Shown in pieces: positions 1 through 8,717 of a stretch of DNA of 36,984 nt (position 1 is the first letter of the stretch; each line of letters begins with the position of its first letter). The stretch is taken from positions 1 through 36,984 of the forward strand of contig JANRKD010000025.1 of assembly GCA_033763655.1 (NCBI GenBank), given 5' to 3'. The stretch comes from QFOX01 sp033763655. Lineage in GTDB: Bacteria; Pseudomonadota; Alphaproteobacteria; Rickettsiales; UBA3002. The notes beneath the pieces are model-generated. The model was not told the origin of the DNA and searched no databases. It saw only the letters and a program-made list of their open reading frames with translations. The translations under genes and the position numbers were made by a program.

Positions 1-1
1 A

Positions 2-205
2 AAACCATCAGCAAAATCATACTATTCGGTGGATGACGCCAATACCGCTATTCAAACAGCAACGGCAGCTGGTAAAGTAATGACTAGAATTGGTAAATAC
101 GGTACGCGCCAGTATCAATATGAAGGCACAAACGGTGTTACGGTAATAGTAGAGACAGAAGGAAGAAACGCAGGCAAGGTAATCACTTTCTGGCGTAATC
201 AGTAA
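2..205 (+). CDS. C-terminal end of a probable secreted/polymorphic toxin (partial)
   Basis: An open frame enters from the left edge and stops with TAA at 203-205, leaving 67 residues. The end is rich in Gly, Thr, Tyr and basic residues and finishes in short beta-strand-like stretches (GVTVIVET, GKVITFWRNQ), a style common in the C-terminal toxin domains of CdiA/Rhs-type proteins. The next gene starts 8 bp later and encodes a small acidic protein, which is the normal toxin-immunity arrangement. The start and all upstream domains lie outside the window. I do not recognise the exact toxin family, so the toxin call rests on style and context. A non-toxin secreted protein remains possible. Confidence 0.5.
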   Translation, partial: KPSAKSYYSVDDANTAIQTATAAGKVMTRIGKYGTRQYQYEGTNGVTVIVETEGRNAGKVITFWRNQ

Positions 206-213
206 GGATAAAT

Positions 214-486
214 ATGCAGCTTCATGTATCAGACGTAAATGAACTCCTCATCCAAGAAGATGTGGAGGGCTTCATCGAACTCGGCGCACCGCATGATGAG
301 TACGAAAGCGAAGCAGCACTCATCGCAGCAGCCATTCTACAGCTAAAAGAAAATGAGCGGACTGAAGATGCAATCTTGTCAGTAATGGCAATCATCTGGA
401 TGAATAATTTTAATTTAGGAGATGATGAAATGCAGCATCGCATCCCGGCGTTAAGGCGCATTGCGCAGGAGATTTTAAAGAAATAA
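214..486 (+). CDS. small acidic immunity-like protein
   Basis: 90 residues, acidic, with no signal peptide or membrane segment. It starts at an ATG preceded by AAGGA at about 6 nt, only 8 bp after the stop of the partial gene to its left, so the two are probably cotranscribed. The stretch GAPHDEYESEA, followed by a helical region, resembles small DUF1871-like/immunity proteins that neutralise toxins encoded just upstream. This resemblance is from memory and weak. The gene is AT-richer than the mre operon that follows, in keeping with accessory DNA. Alternative: an unrelated small cytoplasmic protein. Confidence 0.55.
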   Translation: MQLHVSDVNELLIQEDVEGFIELGAPHDEYESEAALIAAAILQLKENERTEDAILSVMAIIWMNNFNLGDDEMQHRIPALRRIAQEILKK

Positions 487-700
487 TCGAACCACTTGAA
501 TTGGCGACTCTATAAAATACATGCAAGGACACAGACATCACGATAGACTCCTACCCGACCGGAATCGAACTTTCATTCGAAATGTCGCAAAGCGAATGGC
601 AGCTTTAGCTAGGGGTATTATTTCTTGCAATTTCCCTTGCCAGCCCTTTGTGGCGGGTTAAAGTGGCGCGCACCTAACCCCCTCACGCGCTTGGAACTCT

Positions 701-1747
701 ATGTTTGGACTGGCAAAATTATTCGGCATGATGTCGGAAGACATGGCGATTGACCTCGGCACCGCCAACACACTGGTTTATGTGCGTGGTCGCGGGGTAG
801 TGCTCAACGAGCCTTCTGTCGTCGCGCTGCGCGAAGAACGCGGCATGAAAGTGCCGTACGCCTTCGGTAACGAGGCCAAAATGATGCTGGGCCGTACGCC
901 CGAAAAAATCGAGGCCATCCGTCCGCTGAAAGATGGTGTGATTGCCGATTTCCGCGCAGCGGAGGAGATGATCAAATATTTCATCCACCGCGTCCATACG
1001 CGCAAAAGCTTCGCCGGGCCGCTGATTGTGATTTGCGTCCCCGCCGGGTCGACGCCGGTCGAACGCCGTGCGATTCAGCAGTCGGCGGAAAATGCAGGCG
1101 CGCGCGATGTCTACCTCATCGAGGAGCCGGTGGCAGCCGCCATTGGAGCGGGTCTGCCGGTGAACGAACCAACCGGCAGCATGATTGTCGATATCGGCGG
1201 CGGCACGACGGAAGTGGCGGTGTTGTCGCTGTCGGGCATTGTCTATGCGCGTTCGGCGCGCGTCGGCGGCGACCGGATGGATGAGGCGATTATCAACTAT
1301 ATCCGCCGCTACCATAATCTGCTGATTGGCGAAACCACTGCCGAGCGCATTAAAAAAGACATCGGTGCCGCCTGCCCGCCGCATGACGGGCAGGGTCGCC
1401 TGATTGAGATTAAAGGCCGCGATCTGCTCAACGGCGTGCCGAAGGAAATTATCCTGAGCGAGGCGCAGATTGCCGAGGCGCTGGCCGAACCGGTGCACCA
1501 GATTATCGAGGCGGTGAAAGTCGCGCTCGAATCGACCCCGCCGGAATTATCGAGCGATATTGTCGATAAAGGCATTGTGATGAGTGGCGGTGGTTCGCTG
1601 CTGACGCATCTCGATCTGGTGGTCAGCCATGCGACGGGTCTGCCGGTTTTCGTCGCCGAGGACGCACTGAGCTGTGTGGCCATCGGCACGGGCAAGGTGC
1701 TCGAGAACCTCGCCACCTACAAGCATGTGCTGTTCAAGCAGGAGTAG
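701..1747 (+). CDS. mreB: rod shape-determining protein MreB (actin-like)
   Basis: 348 residues, the usual MreB length. It forms membrane-bound ATP-dependent filaments that guide the elongation complex (MreC, MreD, RodA, PBP2) along the lateral wall. The actin-superfamily ATP-binding signatures are present in order: phosphate-1 motif DLGTANTLVY at about residues 18-27, phosphate-2 motif VDIGGGTTEV near 165, and the adenosine motif IVMSGGGSLLTH near 290. The amphipathic N-terminus (MFGLAKLFGMM) fits direct membrane binding. It is the first gene of a same-strand mreB-mreC-mreD-mrdA-rodA cluster, the classic order in alphaproteobacteria. No strong Shine-Dalgarno is seen, only TTGGA upstream of the ATG. 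Confidence 0.97.
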   Translation: MFGLAKLFGMMSEDMAIDLGTANTLVYVRGRGVVLNEPSVVALREERGMKVPYAFGNEAKMMLGRTPEKIEAIRPLKDGVIADFRAAEEMIKYFIHRVHTRKSFAGPLIVICVPAGSTPVERRAIQQSAENAGARDVYLIEEPVAAAIGAGLPVNEPTGSMIVDIGGGTTEVAVLSLSGIVYARSARVGGDRMDEAIINYIRRYHNLLIGETTAERIKKDIGAACPPHDGQGRLIEIKGRDLLNGVPKEIILSEAQIAEALAEPVHQIIEAVKVALESTPPELSSDIVDKGIVMSGGGSLLTHLDLVVSHATGLPVFVAEDALSCVAIGTGKVLENLATYKHVLFKQE

Positions 1748-1829
1748 TTTGAAGCGCCTTTGCGAAGGCACCCCGGCATTATTTCCCAGACGATTCCGCG
1801 CCCATCATCGGTTTCTGGCGCCTCCCCTG

Positions 1830-1876
1830 CACTATGGGGAGTATCCCCTCCCGCCAGCGGGAGGTCGGCCCTAACA
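1830..1876. repeat. palindromic dispersed repeat copy (REP-like)
   Basis: Contains a perfect 8-bp stem (CCTCCCGC at 1847-1854, GCGGGAGG at 1857-1864) preceded by GGGGAGTATCCCC. The same core with GGGGAGTATCCCC recurs at 12782-12820, so this is one copy of an interspersed element sitting between mreB and mreC. An ATG at 1834 lies inside it and would extend mreC, but the reading frame there is better explained by the repeat. Confidence 0.6.
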
Positions 1877-1920
1877 AACAATCCAGTAGGATTTTTTCAC
1901 AGGCTGGCTATAGTTTCGCC

Positions 1921-2757
1921 ATGCGCCCGGAACGATACGCTTACAGTTACGCAGGCAGTGGCCCCAGAAGGTCGCTGAAGGCGCGCCTGTGGTTTGCGCT
2001 GCTGGTGCTGCTGGCGCTGGCGTTGCTTGCGATGACGCGCTTTGAGGCGCCCGCCGTGGCGCGCCTGCGCACGCAGCTCGATGCTGCCCTGGCGCCGCTG
2101 GTGCAGCTGGTGAATATGCCGTTGCGCGGTACGCAGGCGTTTGTCGCGCAGAAAAAAGCGCTGGTGCAGGCGCATGAGAAAAATCAGGAACTGATGGTTG
2201 AGAATGATGCGTTGCGCCGCTGGCAGGCGGTCGCGCAGGCATTGAAAGTCGAGAACGATGCGTTGCGCGCGCTGGCAGGCTACCACCCGAGCGCCTCGGC
2301 CAGCTATGTGACGGCGCAGGTGATTGCGCAAAGCCCGAGCGCCTATGCCGGCACCCTGATGATTGATGCCGGATCGGCTGAAGGGCTGGCGGCGCTGCAG
2401 CCCGTGGTCGATAGTTATGGATTAATCGGGCGGGTGATTGATGTCGGCGAGCATACGGCGCGGGTGCTGCTGCTGACCGACAGCAGCTCGCATGTGCCTG
2501 TCATCAGCGGCAATTCGCGCCAGCACGCGATTCTGGCCGGCACCGGCGGTGCACTGCTACGCATGACGTTTGTCGGCGGCGACAGCCAGACCATCAGCCT
2601 GGGCGAACCGGTGATGACCACCGCCGAAGGCGGGCTGATTCCCGAGAGCGTGATGGTCGGCACGGTGTTCCGCCGCGATAGCAGTGGCCTGATGGTCAAG
2701 CCCCTGCGGCCCCTGACGCAGGCGGAATATGTGCGCGTGATGCTGGCGAAACATTAG
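1921..2757 (+). CDS. mreC: rod shape-determining protein MreC
   Basis: 278 residues from the ATG at 1921. MreC is a periplasmic scaffold anchored by one N-terminal membrane segment, and it activates PBP2/RodA. A short basic N-terminus is followed by a Leu/Ala-rich transmembrane helix at about residues 20-38, a coiled-coil stretch rich in Glu/Gln/Asn (about 60-110), and the beta-rich MreC domain, including VVDSYGLIGRVIDVGEHTARVLLL. An earlier in-frame ATG at 1834 would add 29 residues encoded by a dispersed repeat, so 1921 is preferred, although neither start has a strong ribosome binding site. The mreD start lies 2 bp after the stop. Confidence 0.93.
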   Translation: MRPERYAYSYAGSGPRRSLKARLWFALLVLLALALLAMTRFEAPAVARLRTQLDAALAPLVQLVNMPLRGTQAFVAQKKALVQAHEKNQELMVENDALRRWQAVAQALKVENDALRALAGYHPSASASYVTAQVIAQSPSAYAGTLMIDAGSAEGLAALQPVVDSYGLIGRVIDVGEHTARVLLLTDSSSHVPVISGNSRQHAILAGTGGALLRMTFVGGDSQTISLGEPVMTTAEGGLIPESVMVGTVFRRDSSGLMVKPLRPLTQAEYVRVMLAKH

Positions 2758-2759
2758 CG

Positions 2760-3257
2760 ATGCAGCCCCTTTCACAGCGCCTTCTGACAGTGTTTCCCGC
2801 CGGCATCGGGGCGCTGCTGGTGCTGCTTTGCGCCGTACCGCTTTCGGGCGGCATGGTGACCTATACACCCAATGTCGCGTGGCTGATGACGATAGTGATG
2901 ATGGCGTTCTACCCCCCGGCCTGGCCGCTGACGGCGGCGTTTTCCCTCGGCCTGCTGCAGGATGTGCTGTTTGCCACGCCGCTGGGTTCGCAGGCGCTGC
3001 TGAGCGTGTTGCTGGCACAGGTGACGGGCCTGCAGGCGGCGCGGCAGCAGAGCCAGCAGTTCCGCCTGCGCTGGCTTGAAGCGGCGGGGATGCTGGTGCT
3101 CTGGCACGGGCTGCTCTGGGTGCTGATGCGCGCGGTGACGCAGGATAGCGGTAGCCTTCGGCACCTGCTGCAGGCGGGGCTGGTCGATGCGCTCTGGTAT
3201 CCGCTGTTTTATGGTGTCATCACCCGCGCGTTCGCCGCGCTGCCACACGCGAAGTAG
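2760..3257 (+). CDS. mreD: rod shape-determining protein MreD
   Basis: 165 residues, almost wholly hydrophobic, with about five predicted membrane segments, matching the size and topology of MreD. The residues WPLTAAFSLGLLQDVLFATPLGSQ contain the family's typical 'G...D...P.G' membrane pattern. It is an inner-membrane partner of MreC and RodA in the elongasome. It starts 2 bp after mreC and is followed 7 bp later by mrdA, so translation is probably coupled through the operon. Confidence 0.92.
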   Translation: MQPLSQRLLTVFPAGIGALLVLLCAVPLSGGMVTYTPNVAWLMTIVMMAFYPPAWPLTAAFSLGLLQDVLFATPLGSQALLSVLLAQVTGLQAARQQSQQFRLRWLEAAGMLVLWHGLLWVLMRAVTQDSGSLRHLLQAGLVDALWYPLFYGVITRAFAALPHAK

Positions 3258-3264
3258 GAGATGC

Positions 3265-5085
3265 ATGCGTCCGCATGAACTACAGAAACTGGTCAGCCGC
3301 CGCGCCGTCATCTTTGGCGGCGTGCAGGCGGCGGCGGGCATGGCGCTGCTGTCGCGGCTTTATTTCCTGCAGTTTGTCCATGGCGATGAGTTCAAGCTGC
3401 AATCCGAAGATAACCGCGCCAAGCTGCAACTCATCATCCCGCCGCGCGGCATCATCAGCGATCGCTACGGCGTGGCGATGGCAATGAACCAGGTGAATTA
3501 CCGGCTGGTGATTGAACCTGACAGCCGGACACAGGCGCGCGCCACGCTGAAGGTGCTGGCCCCGCTGATGCGGCTGCGCGAGGGCGAGGTGCGCCAGCTT
3601 ACCGATGCCATCCGCCACTCGAAAGTCGGCATTCCGATTCTGGTGCGCGAGCATCTGAGCTGGGAGGAGGTGGCGCGCATCCAGTACCACCTGCCCGAAC
3701 TGGGCGCGGCCAGCATCGAGGAGGGGCAATGGCGGCATTACCCGTTCGCCGACCATGCCAGCCACCTGATTGGCTATGTCGGCAAAGTCGCACCTGAGGA
3801 GGTCGATAAGAGCCAGCCACTGCTGTCGCAGCCCGATATGAAAATCGGCAAGAACGGCATCGAATCGGTGTATGAGGCGCGGTTGCAGGGCAAAGCGGGG
3901 TCAAAGCAGATCGAAGTGAATGCGGCCGGGTCGCCGGTGCGCGAATTAAGCCGTCAGGCCCCGAGTGCAGGCGAGGCCCTGCCACTGACGATTGATAGCC
4001 GCCTGCAGGAATTTGCTATCGAACGCCTCGGCGAGGAATCGGGCGCGATTGTGGTGATGGATGTCAACACCGGGGAGGTGCTGGCGCTGGTCTCGATGCC
4101 CGCGTTTGACCCCAACGAATTCAGCAAGGGTATCAAGAGCGGCTATTACGGCGACCTGCGCGCCAATAAACGCGCGCCGCTGCTCAACAAGGCGATTGCC
4201 GGGCAATACCCGCCCGGCTCGACTTTCAAGATGATGACCGGGCTGGCGGGGCTTAAATCCGGCAAGTTCAACGCCCATTCGCATGTGCATTGCAACGGGA
4301 CGTTCTACCTCGGCAACCATCCGTTCACCTGCTGGAAGGTGGAGGGCCACGGTACGCTGACCATGGCCGAAGCCATCGAACAATCCTGCGATGTCTTTTT
4401 CTACACGGTGGCCCGCGAGATCGGCATCGAGGCGCTGGCGGCGATGGCGCGGGAGTTCGGCCTCGGGCAGAAATCGGGGCTGGGCTTGCGCGGTGAACAG
4501 CCGGGCATCGTGCCCAGTCCCGCCTGGAAGCAGAAAGTGGGGCGCGGGGCGTGGAATCCGGGGGAAACCATCAACAGTGCGATTGGTCAGGGCGATACGC
4601 TGACGACGCCCATTCAGTTGGCGATGATGACGGCGCGGCTGGTCAATGGCGGCAAAAAAATCCTGCCGCGATTGCTGCTCGATGAGGCGAACAAGTTCGT
4701 CGGCGATGTGGAGGTAAGCCCGGCGCATCTCGACCTTATCCGCGAGGGGATGTTCAAGGTGGTCAACGACCCGCGCGGCACCGCCCACGGCAGCGCGATT
4801 AAAGATGAACGCTATGCGTTCGGCGGTAAAACCGGCACCAGCCAGGTGCGCAAATTGCTGGTACACGGGCAGAACCAGAACCTCATCCCGTGGGAGTTCC
4901 GCCACCACGCGCTGTTTGTCGGCTATGCGCCGGTCGACAAACCCGAGATCTGCTGTTCGGTGATTATCGAGCATGGCGGCGGTGGTGCTTCGGCGGCGGC
5001 CCCCGTCGCGCGGGATGTCTTGCAGAAAGCGATGGAATTGCGGGAAAATCCGCCACTTAACCTTGATAAAACAGTGGAGGGGTGA
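3265..5085 (+). CDS. mrdA: penicillin-binding protein 2 (peptidoglycan DD-transpeptidase)
   Basis: 606 residues from the ATG at 3265, which has TAGGAG at 3255-3260. The frame is open further upstream inside mreD, but no good start is seen there. It crosslinks lateral-wall peptidoglycan together with RodA. One N-terminal membrane segment (about residues 15-35) leads into the non-catalytic dimerisation domain (ESVYEARLQGKAG, about 200), then the transpeptidase domain with active-site STFK (Ser319), SCD (Ser374) and KTG (Lys522). All three catalytic motifs are intact. The stop overlaps the rodA start (TGATG). Confidence 0.97.
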   Translation: MRPHELQKLVSRRAVIFGGVQAAAGMALLSRLYFLQFVHGDEFKLQSEDNRAKLQLIIPPRGIISDRYGVAMAMNQVNYRLVIEPDSRTQARATLKVLAPLMRLREGEVRQLTDAIRHSKVGIPILVREHLSWEEVARIQYHLPELGAASIEEGQWRHYPFADHASHLIGYVGKVAPEEVDKSQPLLSQPDMKIGKNGIESVYEARLQGKAGSKQIEVNAAGSPVRELSRQAPSAGEALPLTIDSRLQEFAIERLGEESGAIVVMDVNTGEVLALVSMPAFDPNEFSKGIKSGYYGDLRANKRAPLLNKAIAGQYPPGSTFKMMTGLAGLKSGKFNAHSHVHCNGTFYLGNHPFTCWKVEGHGTLTMAEAIEQSCDVFFYTVAREIGIEALAAMAREFGLGQKSGLGLRGEQPGIVPSPAWKQKVGRGAWNPGETINSAIGQGDTLTTPIQLAMMTARLVNGGKKILPRLLLDEANKFVGDVEVSPAHLDLIREGMFKVVNDPRGTAHGSAIKDERYAFGGKTGTSQVRKLLVHGQNQNLIPWEFRHHALFVGYAPVDKPEICCSVIIEHGGGGASAAAPVARDVLQKAMELRENPPLNLDKTVEG

Positions 5086-6221
5086 TGCTGAATTCCGCGA
5101 TTATCCGGCGCATGAGCAAGCGCCTGCGCAGCATGCATCGCGGCCTGCTGGCGATCACGCTGGCGCTGGTCGGCCTCGGGCTGATGATGCAGTTTTCAGC
5201 TTCAGGCGGGGATGTGCGGGTATTCGCCCTGCCGCAGGCTGTGCGTGCGCTGCTCGGGCTTGGGCTGATGGCGCTGCTGGTGGTGATGCCGCCCACTCAG
5301 TTGTTTCGTGTTTCGTATGTGGTGTATGCGGCCTGCCTCGGCCTGCTGGTGATGGTGGCGCTGGTGGGGGTGATGGGGCTTGGGGCGCAGCGCTGGGTCG
5401 GCATCGGGTTTTTCAACCTGCAACCTTCGGAACTGATGAAAATCGGTATTATTCTTGCCCTCGCGCGCTATTTCCAGGGGGTGCAGGTAACGGCGCAGGC
5501 GCGGCATTACCTGCTGCTGGTGGTCCCCGCCGCGCTGACGCTCGTCCCCGTTGCGCTGATTCTAAAGCAGCCCAACCTCGGCACGGCGACGATTGTCTCG
5601 GTCATCGCCTTTGCCATGTGTTTCATGGCGGGCATCCGCTGGTGGTATTTCGCCGGGGCGCTGGGCGCGGTCATGGGTGCGGTGCCGGTCGCCTACCATT
5701 TCCTGCATGATTATCAGAAACAGCGGGTGCTGACCTTCCTCGACCCCGGCTCCGACCCGCTGGGAGCTGGGTATAACATTATTCAGTCAAAAATCGCGAT
5801 TGGTTCGGGCGGGTTTTTCGGCAAGGGGCTGCTCAACGGCTCGCAATCGCAACTCGATTTTCTGCCCGAAAAACAGACGGATTTTATTTTCACGATGATG
5901 GCCGAAGAGCTGGGCTTTGTCGGGGCGGTGGTGTTGCTGGTGCTCTATGGGCTGCTGATTGCGTTTGCCATGCGGCTGGCGGTGCATGCCCGCAGCATCT
6001 ATGGGCGCCTGCTGGCGGCCGGAGTAGCCGCGCTGTTATTTATCCATATTTTCATCAATATGGCGATGGTGATGGGCTTGATTCCGGTGGTGGGGGTGCC
6101 GTTGCCGTTCCTGTCCTATGGCGGCTCGTTTCTGCTCACCACACTCATGGCTTGCGGGCTGCTGCAGCATGTGTATATCCACCGCGACCACAGCATCGCC
6201 CGCCGGGGCCGAACCCTCTGA
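5085..6221 (+). CDS. rodA: RodA, SEDS peptidoglycan glycosyltransferase
   Basis: 378 residues from the ATG at 5085, with GTGGAGG at 5075-5080. A GTG at 5082 is also in frame. It is a polytopic inner-membrane protein of the SEDS family that polymerises lipid II during elongation. Family signatures include QRWVGIGFFNLQPSELMK (about 105-120), the KQPNLGTATI loop near 165, the FLPEKQTDFIFTMMAEELG stretch near 265 and the C-terminal PVVGVPLPFLSYGGS. It overlaps mrdA by one base, and the pair forms one polymerase-transpeptidase unit. Confidence 0.96.
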   Translation: MLNSAIIRRMSKRLRSMHRGLLAITLALVGLGLMMQFSASGGDVRVFALPQAVRALLGLGLMALLVVMPPTQLFRVSYVVYAACLGLLVMVALVGVMGLGAQRWVGIGFFNLQPSELMKIGIILALARYFQGVQVTAQARHYLLLVVPAALTLVPVALILKQPNLGTATIVSVIAFAMCFMAGIRWWYFAGALGAVMGAVPVAYHFLHDYQKQRVLTFLDPGSDPLGAGYNIIQSKIAIGSGGFFGKGLLNGSQSQLDFLPEKQTDFIFTMMAEELGFVGAVVLLVLYGLLIAFAMRLAVHARSIYGRLLAAGVAALLFIHIFINMAMVMGLIPVVGVPLPFLSYGGSFLLTTLMACGLLQHVYIHRDHSIARRGRTL

Positions 6222-6298
6222 CGTCGGGCGCCGCGCCGCCGAATGTTCATTGAAAATTAACCCGAAACGTATAGGATGAAAGCTTGGAGGGGCGCGGC

Positions 6299-6892
6299 AT
6301 GCGAGGCTTCGGGTTTTTGCGCCGGTGGATGCGCGACACGGCAGGGGCGACGGCGATTGAGTTCGCGGTGGTGTCGGGCGTGTTTTTCATGCTGATGTTC
6401 GGCATCATCGAATACGGTATGATCATGCTGACCAAAGTCGCCATCGAAAGCGCCACGCAGCAGGTGGGCCGCAGCGCCTCAATTGGCAACAATGTGGCGG
6501 GCTGCGCCAATCCTGTCTGCTCCATCAAAAAAATCATTGCCGATAAAACCGTCGGGCTGGTGAATCCGAAATCGGTCATTGTGACCGCTACCGTGGTCAG
6601 CGGTGCGACCACCGGCACGCCGCCGACGCCTGACATGTGCCTGGCCGATGCGGCCAACCCCTTCCCCGCCACCTGCCCACCGGGCGCGCCATTCCAGAAC
6701 AATAACGGGGTGGCGGGCTATCAGTTGTCGGCGGGCCTTACGGCCGGTTCGATTGGTGGTGCGGGCGATCTGGTCGAAATCCGCGTCACCTATCTCTGGC
6801 GGGTGCTATTTCCTTTATTTCGTTCGCAATTTGGCCGCAATGGGGTGCTGACGATTACTTCTTCGACGGTGGTGAAAAATGAACCGTTCTAG
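6299..6892 (+). CDS. TadE-like pseudopilin-type protein
   Basis: 197 residues from the ATG at 6299, with GGAGGGG at 6286-6292. An in-frame TTG at 6284 is less likely because it overlaps that ribosome binding site. A basic N-terminus (MRGFGFLRRWMRDT) is followed by TAIEFAVVSGVFFMLMFGII and an EYG motif, the typical TadE single membrane helix with conserved Glu, then a periplasmic part with a few Cys. TadE-like minor pseudopilins work with Flp/Tad pili. The next gene overlaps by 14 bp and is a second TadE-like protein. The remaining Tad machinery (CpaF/TadA, CpaC, TadB/C) is not in this window. Confidence 0.85.
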   Translation: MRGFGFLRRWMRDTAGATAIEFAVVSGVFFMLMFGIIEYGMIMLTKVAIESATQQVGRSASIGNNVAGCANPVCSIKKIIADKTVGLVNPKSVIVTATVVSGATTGTPPTPDMCLADAANPFPATCPPGAPFQNNNGVAGYQLSAGLTAGSIGGAGDLVEIRVTYLWRVLFPLFRSQFGRNGVLTITSSTVVKNEPF

Positions 6893-7640
6893 GCGTGAAG
6901 ATGGAAAAAACAGAGGGCGTCACCTGACGCGCCTGATTGCCTGTACGCGCGGCGTGGCGCTGATTGAATTCGCGATTGTCTTTCCGTTTTTCTTCCTGAT
7001 GCTGTTTGGCGGGATTGAAATCACGCGGCTGATTCTCATTCAGCAGAAGCTCGAGAAAGCCGGTTATGTGTTGGCCGACATTGTGACGCAGTATGCTCCC
7101 GCCACCGCCGCGGGTGCGGCGGGTGAAATCAGCGTCGCGGAAATGAACCGCAATGTGTTTCCGCAGTTAAGCCGCATCATGAACCCGTATGCGCGCGCGG
7201 CGCAGCAGGCGGCCATCATGACTTCGGTGGAAAAATTAAACGGCAGGCTGTTTATCCGCTGGCAGATTGCCGGCGGCGGTTCGCTTTCCGGCTGCGATGG
7301 TCAGAATAATTGCGTGCGCAGCATCGTCAATGACCGTGCGCCCGCGAGTATCAATGCCAGTGTAGCGGGGCAAACGCCCAGCTTTCCGGCAGCGGAGGCC
7401 GCGCTGATTGCAGGCTTTGTGCCCACCGCGGTCAATAGCGGCAATTTTGTGGTGAGCGAAGTGTTCTACCGTTACCAGCCGATTGTGCAGTCGTTGTTGC
7501 GTGGTGTCGGCGCGGCAGGCGGACAGGGGTTTGGCGGTTTCAGCTTTTTTGTGCCGTCGCGCATCTATGTCAAACGCACCTACTTTATTCCGCGTAATGG
7601 CGCCCTGTTGGCGTTGCCACCGACATTTCCCGTCCCGTAA
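6879..7640 (+). CDS. second TadE/TadF-like pseudopilin-type protein
   Basis: 253 residues starting inside the end of the upstream TadE-like gene. After a basic leader comes GVALIEFAIVFPFFFLMLFG and GIEITRLI, the TadE-type helix with its conserved Glu. The rest is extracytoplasmic and rich in Ala, Asn and Gln. Length and hydropathy fit a TadE/TadF minor pseudopilin. The 14-bp overlap with the first TadE gene and the 24-bp gap to the TadG-like gene suggest one transcript. Confidence 0.8.
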   Translation: MNRSRREDGKNRGRHLTRLIACTRGVALIEFAIVFPFFFLMLFGGIEITRLILIQQKLEKAGYVLADIVTQYAPATAAGAAGEISVAEMNRNVFPQLSRIMNPYARAAQQAAIMTSVEKLNGRLFIRWQIAGGGSLSGCDGQNNCVRSIVNDRAPASINASVAGQTPSFPAAEAALIAGFVPTAVNSGNFVVSEVFYRYQPIVQSLLRGVGAAGGQGFGGFSFFVPSRIYVKRTYFIPRNGALLALPPTFPVP

Positions 7641-7664
7641 TGGGCGCTACCGCATGAGCATCGT

Positions 7665-8705
7665 ATGACCGCATTTTCCCTTCGAACTTTCTGGCGTGAC
7701 CGGCGCGGCAATGTATTGATCCTGACCGGACTTGGATTCCTGTTTCTTGTGGGCATCGGCGGTGCGGGCTACGATCTGGGGCGTCAGCAACTGGTGCGCC
7801 AGAAAATCCAGCAGGCAGCGGATGAGGCGGCGCTGGCGGCGGCGGCGATGGATGCGGCGGAGTCGAACGCCACCCGCATCAACACCGCGCAGGCTTTCTT
7901 TGCCCTGAATTACCCGCAGACCTACCTTGGCGTGACGCGGCCGACCCCGAGCATCACCATTGCCAACGACACCATTACCGTGAAGGCGAATACGCGGGTG
8001 GGGACGTCGTTTGTCGGCAATTTCGGTGTTCACAGCATCGCGGCGGCGGGCAGTAGCACCACGCGCATCAGCAGCACCACCACCCGCGCGGATATGGACC
8101 TGATTCTGGTGCTGGATAATTCCGGCTCGATGGTTATTCCCGATGCGGGCGGCGGCCAGACGCGGATTGCGGCCCTGAAAGCCGCCGCCGACCAGATGGT
8201 CGATGGGTTGCTTACAACGGGCGGCAATGCGCGCATGGGGCTGGTGACGTGGGATAGCGTCGTTATCGAAGCGCAGGGGCTGGATAATAACCCGGCCACG
8301 GCGAAGGCGTTTCTTGGCCGCATGGCGCCGCGCGGGTTGACCAATAGTGCGGAGGGGCTGGAAAAAGCAAAATCGCTAGCCACCAATTTCAGGCCGAACA
8401 TCGCCCGCGCGGTGGTTCTGATGACGGACGGCGCCAATAACACACCCAACCAGACCGCCTCGAACGCCCGCAGCCTCGGGCTATGCAATCAGATAAAGAA
8501 TGGCGGAACGCTGCTTTACACCATCGCTTTTGGATCGGATGTTGTCAATTCTGCGGTTATCGCCGATTTTCTGGGTAGTTGCGCCTCGGGGGCGCCGCCG
8601 CAGAATCAGGGCGTGTTTTTCTTCGTCGCACCGGATGGGGCGGCACTGGCGGCGGCGTTCGCCGCCATTACCACGAGCTTACGCAAAGTGCAGATTGTGG
8701 AATAG
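7665..8705 (+). CDS. TadG-like protein with von Willebrand factor A domain
   Basis: 346 residues. An N-terminal TadG/TadE-like helix follows a basic RDRRGN segment (VLILTGLGFLFLVGIGGAGY, about residues 18-37), then QKIQQAADEAALAAA, the typical TadG stretch after the helix. A vWA domain starts near residue 145 with an intact MIDAS DNSGS motif and a later LMTDGANN (about 255). TadG-type proteins are membrane-anchored and thought to stabilise or anchor Tad/Flp pili. It is the last gene of the three-gene tad-like set, and ndk converges on its end. Confidence 0.85.
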   Translation: MTAFSLRTFWRDRRGNVLILTGLGFLFLVGIGGAGYDLGRQQLVRQKIQQAADEAALAAAAMDAAESNATRINTAQAFFALNYPQTYLGVTRPTPSITIANDTITVKANTRVGTSFVGNFGVHSIAAAGSSTTRISSTTTRADMDLILVLDNSGSMVIPDAGGGQTRIAALKAAADQMVDGLLTTGGNARMGLVTWDSVVIEAQGLDNNPATAKAFLGRMAPRGLTNSAEGLEKAKSLATNFRPNIARAVVLMTDGANNTPNQTASNARSLGLCNQIKNGGTLLYTIAFGSDVVNSAVIADFLGSCASGAPPQNQGVFFFVAPDGAALAAAFAAITTSLRKVQIVE

Positions 8706-8717
8706 GCGGGCGGTGGA

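Noticed and set aside
545..590. Reverse-strand T-loop-like sequence (complement of ggaatcgaac at 561-570), suggesting a tRNA or att remnant
   Set aside because: The flanking bases do not pair into a T-stem, and no acceptor or anticodon arm can be drawn, so there is no support beyond a 10-nt match.
719..1498. Long minus-strand frame inside mreB, and similar long antisense frames opposite purM, M16, bufBC and mrdA
   Set aside because: High GC gives long antisense frames; their translations are rich in His, Arg, Gln and Ala and show no family features.
1834..1920. In-frame N-terminal extension of mreC from the ATG at 1834
   Set aside because: The extension is encoded by a dispersed palindromic repeat and adds residues before the normal MreC membrane anchor.
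3187..3264. In-frame upstream extension of mrdA inside mreD
   Set aside because: It overlaps mreD and has no ribosome binding site; TAGGAG before 3265 marks the better start.
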